A stretch of 64,000 nucleotides of DNA from Sipunculus nudus (lineage: Eukaryota; Annelida; Sipuncula; Golfingiida; Sipunculidae), in NCBI GenBank assembly GCA_026874595.1, contig CM049309.1, positions 3,076,076-3,140,075 on the forward strand, read 5' to 3'. Below are positions 55,599-64,000 of the stretch, piece after piece. The notes below the pieces were generated by a model. It was given only the letters and a program-made list of their open reading frames with translations, was not told where the DNA came from and ran no database searches. Made by a program: the position numbers and the translations under genes. Each line of letters opens with the position of its first letter. Within the stretch, counting starts at the first letter, position 1.

Positions 55599-58256
55599 AA
55601 CAAGGGACCTATGGGTCACGGCGCTCAACTGTTATATATGATTAAAAAATATGATTTAGGAATGAGGCATATGCTGGTTTGGTGTGGTAATAAATATAAG
55701 CTTTATTATGAGTTGTTGGTGTTTAGCTTATGTATGATTATGATATTATCTTTGGAGACAGGGAAGAGGATTGATTTCATTTATTTTATTAACAAATGGA
55801 GTACTATTGTCACACAGATTCTGACTTGGCCATATAACTTATAAGCAGAACATATGATATAAGAGTTTAACTGTTTATTAAAAAAAAGATTACAAATATT
55901 GTCCCAAATATAATTTTTATTAAAAATAATAAGAGAATCTTATGATTTTTTAAAATGAAATATAACTGAAATGATTATTAAAATAATATTAAAGAATATA
56001 TTCATGAATGCATTCATGAATACATTTTGAAAGTATTTGCACTGGTATTCATATACTTTCATTTTTACCTGAATTCCAATTCTTTATGCAAGACATTTTA
56101 TAATGGAGTACATATTCATATTCGTATTTAAATACAATTGCAAAGTTTTCCCACCATTACTGGCATTTATTCAGTTTTCACCAAACAATTATGTTGAGAA
56201 TTCAGAATATACAAAATTCACACATTTAAATTATGACCAAAAGTACCTGGTTTTATGGCTTGTATTTATATTTAAAAAAAAAATGTAATATATTCATTTT
56301 TTGACTAATTTCACATCAATGTACACACTAGACACAGTAGGAATCTAGATTAATAATATCAACTGCATCTTTGTCTATCATTAATTTCCTTCATATAATC
56401 CCTAATGATTAGTAATGAATAATATGATTTACTTTTTTATCATTAAAATTGAACTGAAAAATACCATATGTGACTGCATGGTGTTATTTGGAGTACGTGA
56501 CATTCTATCCATTGTTACAAGATTTTTTTATCATCAGTAACTGCAAGATGATTTCCTGTTATTATAAACTAACAAATTCTTTTTTATTTTTCTTTAATTT
56601 GTTATTAAAAAACAATAAAAATTTATTAATTTATTGTTAATTGTTATGTTTTTGGTTAAAACTACTAGATGAGTTGGGTTGGACACCTGGATCAACTGTG
56701 GCTGGCCATAAGCTGCCTACCTGCAACAGTGTATGGCTCGCCTCAAGCATGCATAATTTGCTGAAAGTTCAACAAGGTCAACATACAGGTCACTCAAGAG
56801 GGGCTGGAGAGAGTTAAGGTCTGACATGGTCTCATAAGAACATTAATAAAAGCTACAATTTTTGGCCAATTTCTTTAAGCTTTCTAAACTAAAAAGCTGA
56901 AATCCTTGTGTGCATGATATGAAAATTATATCAACCGTGCTCACAGGAAACAAATGTGCCATGGTCAAAGTTGGGCAAAATTTAAGGTACTAATTTTATA
57001 TTTATACTAATAACATATAAAATTTGAAAAATTCAGGACTAATTTGGGGTATTCAATTGAATCTTGATTAGATAATGTTACATCCCTGGCAAAAAAACTC
57101 TAGCTTCAGCAATCCCCTTGTTAAGGGAGTAAATATATTTCTTGATTTTTTACATAGTGCATTATGTTTGGGCCCATAACTTAAAACAATTACGCAATAC
57201 TGACATCATTTCTGGCATATGCATAGAGAATGTATAGAAAAATATGTATATTATATATGATTAAAGTCACATCAGTGGTTTTGATATTAGGCAGTCTTGA
57301 AGTGTAACAATGGGTTTTTAATGGAAAAATGAAGGTTTTCATTAATATCTCGAAGGTATTAAGTCCTAGTGACCAAATTCTTGGCATGGTAGGGAATTTT
57401 GGAGACATCTAATTGTATGCCAAATTTTAGGAACTGAGAGCTGAAGCTGGGGAGCTGAGCTCTTGCAAACTGCATAACACTAGCTTGATGTAAACAATTT
57501 GTTACATGGTGCTTGAAAACTTGAATAAAATCTACAGTTTTTGATCAACTGGTTTCAAATTTTTGGTGTTAACAGACAAAATGCTAACAAAAACATGCTG
57601 TGAAAATTAAATCCACAGTACTTACAGTTAAAAAACGTGCCATGGTCAAAGTTGGGCAAAATTTAAGGTACCAATTTTTTATTTTTGTTAATATTTTAAA
57701 AAATTTAAAAGATTTTGATCTAATTTTGGGTATACAATTTAATTTTGATAAATTAAAGTTATATTACTGGTAAAAAAGTCCATAGCTTTAACAAGTTTTG
57801 TGTTAAGTGATCAAATATCTTTCCTGATTTTTTACAAAATGCATTATGTTTGGGCCCATAACTTTTTAAAATTATATAATACAGACATAATTTCTGGCAT
57901 GTACATAGGAACTATATAGAAGAATATTTATGGTAAATATGAGGGAAAACAGATGAGTGGTTTTGATATTAGACAGTCCTGAAGTGTGAAAATAGGTTTT
58001 TAATAAAAAATTGAGGTTTTTCCTTAATTTCTCAAAGGAACGAAGTCGCAAAGACCCAGTTTTTGGCTTGGTAGGAGATCTTTGGGACATCTAACATTAT
58101 GCTGAATTTTGGATTCCTAGGTCTTACGGTTTCAAAATGTGCCACATCTACGGACGGACGGACGGACGGACGGACAGACGGACGGACAGACGGACGGACG
58201 ACGGACAATGGACCACGACTATAGCTCAGATGACTTATAGTCAGCTGAGCTAAAAA
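55599..58256 (-). mobile_element. Family A element, copy A2, inserted in the LINE
   Basis: The left end AACAAGGGACCTATGGGTCA, then CGGCGCTCAACTG, directly abuts the LINE frame. The right end is an extended ACGG/ACAG microsatellite (58149-58203) and AGTCAGCTGAGCTAAAAA. From 56157 on it is a long near match to A1 (1-2091). No LINE sequence is recognisable after 58256, so either the LINE was already truncated or its remainder is lost. Confidence 0.8.
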
Positions 58257-59278
58257 TCATGGCAACCAAGTCCAAGATGAAGCCTATTCTGTCTGATGGC
58301 TTTTGAACTTATTTCTTAAATCACAAACTAAAAATACTGACAGCAATGATTTCAGGAAGATGAAAGTATGAATGCCGTTTAACCTACACTGACACAGTAG
58401 AATTGTTTGCTAAAACTTCAGCAAAAATAAAATTAGATTTTGGGATTGGAAAATATGGAACCATGGTACACTGATTGAGTCAATTTAACTAACAACATCA
58501 AATAAAATGCTATTTTGACAAATGTGACTGTTTAAACCCATTTATTTTTATGTTTAATGCAATATATATATATTTTTTAAGATTATTCATTGGGCCGATC
58601 TATATCTTATAAGTCGAGACATCTTAAATATTTTGGATTACTAACCTTCTGACATATTTTTCTTTCAATTAAAAATAAATTTGAGTTTTAAAAATAAATT
58701 TAACTTGCCTTATTACAACTGTTTGCATTGTCAATATGATGGCTGGGTCCTAGCATCATATCGACCCTCTGGCATTATTACCAGATTAGTAAGCGCCAGA
58801 GTGTCATTACATCTATGTCTGAGGAACGCTTTAATGAAGAGGCGAATATCTTTGGCATTTCTTACAATGCTTCATGGCCTACAAGTTAACTGTCAATCAG
58901 CATAAACCAGACCAATCGTTAGCAATAGTGTACTTTCTGATAATACCAAACACGAGCGAGAAAAGTTCCATTTTAACCCAGCACATTGGTTAACCCTTTG
59001 GTGTGTTTGTTGAATTTATGACCACATGAACACAAGCATGGCTCGCATGGGTAACAGGATGCAGGCAGCTTGCAGGCGATACAGGAAATGACCCGTGTCC
59101 ATGGAGACGGTGTTTCCATTTGGGTTGTGAGCTCACATGTATACCATTGTGTAAATTCATTATTTTTAGCATAATATTGAGATTATGGGCCGTTGACCAC
59201 GATATGAATGCATCCTGATGCAAGACCACTGCGATATGTTCCTAGATATACCTTGTATCTCGACTCGAGTAGGCTTAC
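58257..59278. other. No firm feature
   Basis: The segment 58690-59230 is less AT-rich than its surroundings and has open frames on both strands (58681-58905 +, 58990-59229 -), but no splice pairs support them. Possibly an unrecognised dispersed element. Confidence 0.3.
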
Positions 59279-59535
59279 CAGCCCAATTATCCGATTGCAT
59301 GATTTTTTCATTATGATTATTTGGTTTGTCTGTTAGCACCAGATTGTGCTTAAACTGTGTGGTACGTCCAAAGAACAGTCCATTTGAATCCTGGAGGTCA
59401 TCTAGATCCCAATAATATGTGATTAATTTAAAAGATTCTTTACTATTGTGAGATAGGGCAATTTCTTTATTCTGGCAGAGAACAAGATCGAGCCTTTCAC
59501 AGGTATGATGTACATAGGAAAGTTTGGTAAGGATC
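59279..59535 (-). CDS. Candidate internal exon of a - strand gene
   Basis: On the - strand, CATGTGCCAG precedes one base plus 85 codons and one base, ending at a consensus donor GTAAGC. The peptide includes ESFKLITYYWDLDDLQDSNG and FKHNLVLTDKPNNHNEKIMQ, with a balanced, protein-like composition and a cysteine pair. Domain not recognised. The pyrimidine tract of the acceptor is weak, and an alternative start at an in-frame ATG (59552) is possible. It could also be part of a mobile element. Confidence 0.4.
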
Positions 59536-59775
59536 CTGGCACATGAACACATGAAGTCTCACACTACTTCCAGTTTATAATAAATCTTGTTCTGTGTGTA
59601 CCTATAAATAAATAGTTTCAAGTTTCAGGATCATCAGTCTCATGCTCAAATAACTATATGTTAAAGTTCTGAATTGGTTGTTTAGTGTCATAAATATTTA
59701 AAAAAAACTCTCAAAGTGAGGCTGCCAACCCATGATCGACAATTTCTGCCCACAGAGACCAGGAAGGAATCCCCT

Positions 59776-59809
59776 TCAGCTGAGCACCATGACTCACGGG
59801 TCACTTGAA
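59776..59809 (+). mobile_element. Solitary family A hairpin end (A7)
   Basis: TCAGCTGAGCACCATGACTC then ACGGGTCACTTGAAC is the reverse complement of the family A hairpin end (palindrome GACCCGTGAGTC, one mismatch). The matching T-run end is not visible upstream, so the copy is truncated or rearranged. This is the only A end in the opposite orientation. Confidence 0.5.
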
Positions 59810-59814
59810 CTGTT

Positions 59815-62800
59815 TTGGTTTTAACGTACAATTATCTTATGACTTAGGTATGCCTGGAATGCCTGTAAATGCCTATAATAATATTAATTATTTAATACAG
59901 AACTGTAGAGCTCGATCTATATTTCAGCTATTTTTTATGAGGGGGTTTGAAAAAGGTAATTTAGTCATTCAATACAACAGTTTTTGTTTGCACCAGTAAC
60001 TGTTGATCACATAGGTTACTATCTACATTATCAGTTTGAATGAAATATTTGTCTAGTAGCCATGATTACTGTTTTGTATACATATTAATATTATCTGTTC
60101 TATATATCTCAGTTTTTACTGAACGTTAATTATTAAATCAAGTAACAGAACACTATGAATAGATCTATGACCCGGGCAAAATTTCACTGCTGATGAATTA
60201 CTAAGAGAACTCAAACCAGAGATTAGAAATTGATAACGAATTTCCACTTAAAACACTTAATCCAAGTTTGGTTAAAAAATGGATAAATTTCAAATTGACT
60301 GAGTTTTTAGCCACAAAAACTGGTAGAATATGTAGATAAATGTATATTAAATTTTAATAATATCAGAAGAATCTCAGCTTGAATGTATAATTTCATAACC
60401 CACTGTCTATTTTTTGTGAATTAATTAACTGTTACCAGGTATGACAGCTTGGACATTTTTTGTCCATTTTTGCCAGTAGTTTAATTAGGCCCACTGTAAG
60501 TAGCTGACATCTGTTTACTTGCATGGAGTATAAGTGTGGTGTCCCTTTGCTGTTTAAACTTAATTATATGGCATATTAAACATGCATTGCAGGAGTGCCA
60601 AATATGCCTGATGTAAAACCTCATTATATACGCAAAAACTATGGTGCGTATAAAGCAGTTATTTTGATGTAAAACATTCATAGCAAGTTTCATAAGAAAT
60701 CAAATGGATTCAGGGTAAGTTATTGTGGCAACATTAAAAAAAGCCTGATGACCTCTAACCACATTCAATATGCAGGGATTGTGCTGACAATCAGACTCAT
60801 GTCCAATATTTTATTAGAAATATTTATAGTGAGTTCCATAAGAATCTATTAAATTCATGGTAAATTATCATAGGGTCATCAAAGTTTAATGGACAAACAT
60901 TGCCCATTCAATATGATACATCCTATCTATTAGATGGGCAAGTAACATATTACATGGTTTAACACAAGCCAAGTATTTTTTTTTACTATATATGTGGAAA
61001 AAGCATGATTCATATTTCCCGATATAGGTCATATCTTAAAAATGTATCAGGATCTTAATAAAAAATATACAATTATGAATAATTTCAATGAGAGATGGTT
61101 TAATTTAATAAAATACTTTGATATTCTGTTAAATTTGAAATTTTTATAGAAAAAAAAAGAATAAAAAATACATCAAATCTGAAAATGAAGCTGTTCATGA
61201 GGACACATTTCCAAACAGGAAACACAGAACTTTAAACTAGAAATATTGAATCTCAAAAGCGATATGCAATCATGTGAACCAAAGGCAAAAACAAATGTAC
61301 AGGACAATAGTCAGATATTGAAGTACGGTATATTTCCAGAAGAGTGTTATTGTCTGCAGCATGGACGGGGTGTTGTATCTAATATAATCTGCCTGTAACC
61401 AAACCCCAACATATGACCCAACTGGTCATAAATCTGTGAATTTGAAAGTGAAATTAGACAGGCGAACATGGGAGCATTAAGCTACTATAAGTGGCTAAAT
61501 CTGAAAAAACATTTATTATTTCAACATCCAGAGGTATTCCTCACTGCTAACAAAAGTTGTCAATGATTAATCATGCAAAATCAGATCTGAAGATATTAGT
61601 TCAATTTGTCTTCTGTCATAGCAAATAAAAAATCAGTGGATCAATGAACATCTCGTAAAAAGCTGAGGCTAATAAGCTGAAGAGACTATAAACCTGACTG
61701 CAATCATTCAATGCTGATTTTTATTAAACCTATTTTTGCGAAATGATGTATGATCAACAAAAATTTACCAATACATGTTCTAAGTATGCTTCGTTCAAAA
61801 GCGAACAGAAAATGATGAATCACCATTGAGTAACTGCTGTGTATTTTGATAAAAACTGAAATCCACATCTCTGTATTCTTTGCTTAAAAATTGGAATGAC
61901 CTTTAAAACTTGCTCTTACAAGAAAGGGTATAGTCACAACAAAGTTGGGCTCGAACATACAAAAGCACAAAGGGATAGTTACAAACTTAGCACTGAAGGA
62001 GATGTTAAAATGTTAAATCAATCATTACAAAAAAAAAAAGAAAAGAAATAATTGCTATAAAGGAAAAAGTAACATCAAAAGGGACCATAAACCATGTGGG
62101 CTGAATCTCTTTGTGTCCAGCATTTTGAAAAGCCACATCCAAAATAAAATAGAAAAGAGAATCTGATAAACCAGACATTTATGGCATGAAATAATGCCCC
62201 CACAAGTCTTATATGTGATGGTCTGAACTATTTAAATACAGTGGGCCTTGAGGATCACACCAATTTAAAGGTCTCAGGATGTAAGAATGATCTAGTATTT
62301 AAGCTTGGCTGAGTGTGAGGCCATAACTGCTGGAGCTATGATGATCGCTATCGGTCCACTGCTCCCTCATTACTGTTTGATCTTCACACCTGTGATTCTT
62401 TAGTATCTTCCCACAAGTTCTCCTATTAAACAAAAAGCCCACACTAACTTTATAAGCTCAAGGTACAAAGGCACAAAGTTTATTTTTACTATGCTAGGAA
62501 TATAGTAAGATTTAAACCTTTCATGAACTCTACAATACATCAGGTTTATAACTGATAAACAGAATCTTAATCCTATGAAGTTTAGACTAAGACATTATCA
62601 TGACAAAGCACTGTATGGCTGATCTCTCAACATTTTTTATAAAATCAGAAGTAAGTTAAAGGTTACAGCACTTCTTTATCAGTGTACTGTACATAAAACG
62701 GATAATCAGAAAGCTCTTCTTGTGTGTTTCAGCATCTTGAATGAGTTAATGTTACCTCACCCATAATGTTGATAGCTAACAGCCTAAAAACTATAATTCA

Positions 62801-62827
62801 TCATTAGTAATAAAAAATGACATATTA
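59815..62827. other. No recognised feature
   Basis: About 3 kb of AT-rich sequence with frequent stops on both strands. I see no tandem repeats, exons or element ends that I can support. A poly-A stretch at 62030-62045 is unremarkable. Confidence 0.45.
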
Positions 62828-63104
62828 GGCCAAAAAAATAATACGTATGGTTCTCAGGCACCGCCTGCATCCCGCATAAAAAATTTTTGATGATCATCTT
62901 TCAAGAAGATATAATAATATAATTTTGATAAGATATACTTTATTATGTAGTGCTTTGCAAAACAATTCTGTTATTTTTATGCTTTTCCCTGATCATATGA
63001 CATTTTTATTGAAACATATAAAAAAAGGTTAAATAAGATATCGCCCGCCTGCACAAGTTTCTGAAAAAAAGTGTCCGAGAACCATAGCTCTTTTTATTTT
63101 GGCC
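62828..63104. mobile_element. Small TTA-flanked MITE (PIF/Harbinger, Tourist-like)
   Basis: The element is 277 bp. It starts GGCCAAAAAAATAATACGTA and ends with the inverted AGAGCTATTTTTAT-type arm finishing TTTTGGCC, and both arms contain TGGTTCTC(A/G)G(G/A)CAC. Terminal inverted repeats are about 35 bp and imperfect. TTA flanks both sides (62825-62827 and 63105-63107), the usual target duplication of PIF/Harbinger elements. Internal CCGCCTGCA words also face each other (62862 and 63045), extending the foldback. It has no coding capacity. Confidence 0.7.
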
Positions 63105-63693
63105 TTATTAATCATACATATGTTTACTTTATTGGGCTTATTTTGTTATCTGACGTCTATTAACTAAAGATAATCCCCTGAACCTTTGATCAAATAAGGC
63201 TAATAAATGCCAATCGCACTGGATACAGGTTGTCTCTTTGGTTTACATCTATATGTTTACTACATGTGGGGTCCACAAAAATAACCTAAACCCATTCAAC
63301 AAGGACATCTCTGGTCAGACTGAGCACACAATCAATATTTTCATTTTTTCCTGACAGCCAGCTGTAATTCAGCCAATAATCAACTGCCAAACAAGGCCAA
63401 ATAACAGATATATTTATTTTTCTCAACAGCTAGCTGTCATTTTTATAAATAATTGATAGCCAACCCTGGACCGATAATTGACATTAACAGTTCTTTCTGA
63501 TAATGGGCCCTAACTTTATATAATGAAATATTTAACACACAGTTCTGCCAAATGTGTAAGCTATGTAACAGTTAGAGCATGAGCTTGGTACCTGGAACTT
63601 ATCACCTGTTTTGTAACACATCACTTCTGAGGATCCTGTTGATATAACTGTCATCTTTGACTGCATGCATCTTTCAGAGCTCCTTTGTTTTAC

Positions 63694-63765
63694 CTGCTGC
63701 TGTGTATCACAAGATTCTCTGGGTTTGACCAATTCTTTGTCCTGTGCTAGCCCTGGTGGGGAAAC
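63694..63765 (-). CDS. Candidate internal exon of a - strand gene
   Basis: On the - strand GATTTTGCAG precedes exactly 24 codons (VSPPGLAQDKELVKPRESCD then TQQQ) ending at GTAAAA. The frame remains open beyond, with two other possible donors (GTGATA, GTACCA), so the exon may be longer, to about 63600. The composition is polar, Q/K/S-rich and linker-like. No domain is recognised. Confidence 0.4.
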
Positions 63766-64000
63766 CTGCAAAATCTTGCCATACAAAGCAGCGGTTATGA
63801 CGAAGGAGATTTAGAATGAGTGCAGCATAAAATCACTGAATGTGGAGGAATGTACAGGTTTGCCTGCATCATATCTCTTGTGAATTCCTTTTTTTCCTGT
63901 CACTTATGTTCATGAGATTGTTTATAATTTTCATGTATAGGAGTCATTTTCTACGCCAATATCTTCTAATATATTTTCAATTAATGATATCTCCAAACCA

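Overview
The window looks like intronic and intergenic DNA from an AT-rich animal genome, most likely a marine bivalve mollusc. This is inferred from the repeats: many tandem-core, Helitron/HINE- or pearl-like elements carrying ACGG-type microsatellites, an aquatic-type LINE, and poly-G runs. There is no bacterial gene organisation. Long open frames are almost all by-products of tandem repeats; the real coding signal is in short exons with splice sites.

Host genes. On the + strand I find a series of short exons between about 3.1 and 47.5 kb, each open in one frame and bounded by AG and GT sites: 3766-3847, 6826-6936, 8577-8644, 10872-10969, 24576-24692, 31021-31189, 38848-38897, 41169-41216, 43398-43556, 43656-43727, possibly 45255-45367, and a terminal exon with stop at 47333-47515. 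The junction phases fit from 8.6 kb to 43.7 kb and on to the terminal exon, and also between the first three. One linking exon between 6.9 and 8.6 kb is missing. I do not recognise the protein. On the - strand there is a good signal-peptide exon (52159-52246), plus weaker exon candidates at 51.8, 59.3-59.5 and 63.7 kb.

Mobile DNA. The introns hold at least five sequence-unrelated element families (called A, B, C, D and F here, plus a truncated E). They share one plan: a subterminal inverted repeat at each end, a short hairpin outside it at one end, a terminal CTWGTT at the hairpin end, in four of them a T-run at the other end, and in most a tandem-repeat core. I read them as non-autonomous rolling-circle (Helitron2/HINE) elements, 3' end at the hairpin. 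Nearly all lie on the - strand, opposite to the host gene. A four-layer nest occupies 31.28-38.66 kb: a 32-bp-repeat element (F) split by a C element, split by a B element, split by a hAT-like transposon.

Other contents: a 3-kb satellite of 72-bp units (25.8-28.8 kb) with related dispersed fragments at 51.5 and 53.5 kb; a 28-bp minisatellite (46.7-47.0 kb); a broken LINE reverse transcriptase (54.06-55.6 kb) cut off by an A element; a small TTA-flanked MITE (62.83-63.10 kb); a tRNA-like SINE; and a long inverted repeat at 8.75-8.92 kb. The regions 58.3-59.3 and 59.8-62.8 kb are largely featureless.
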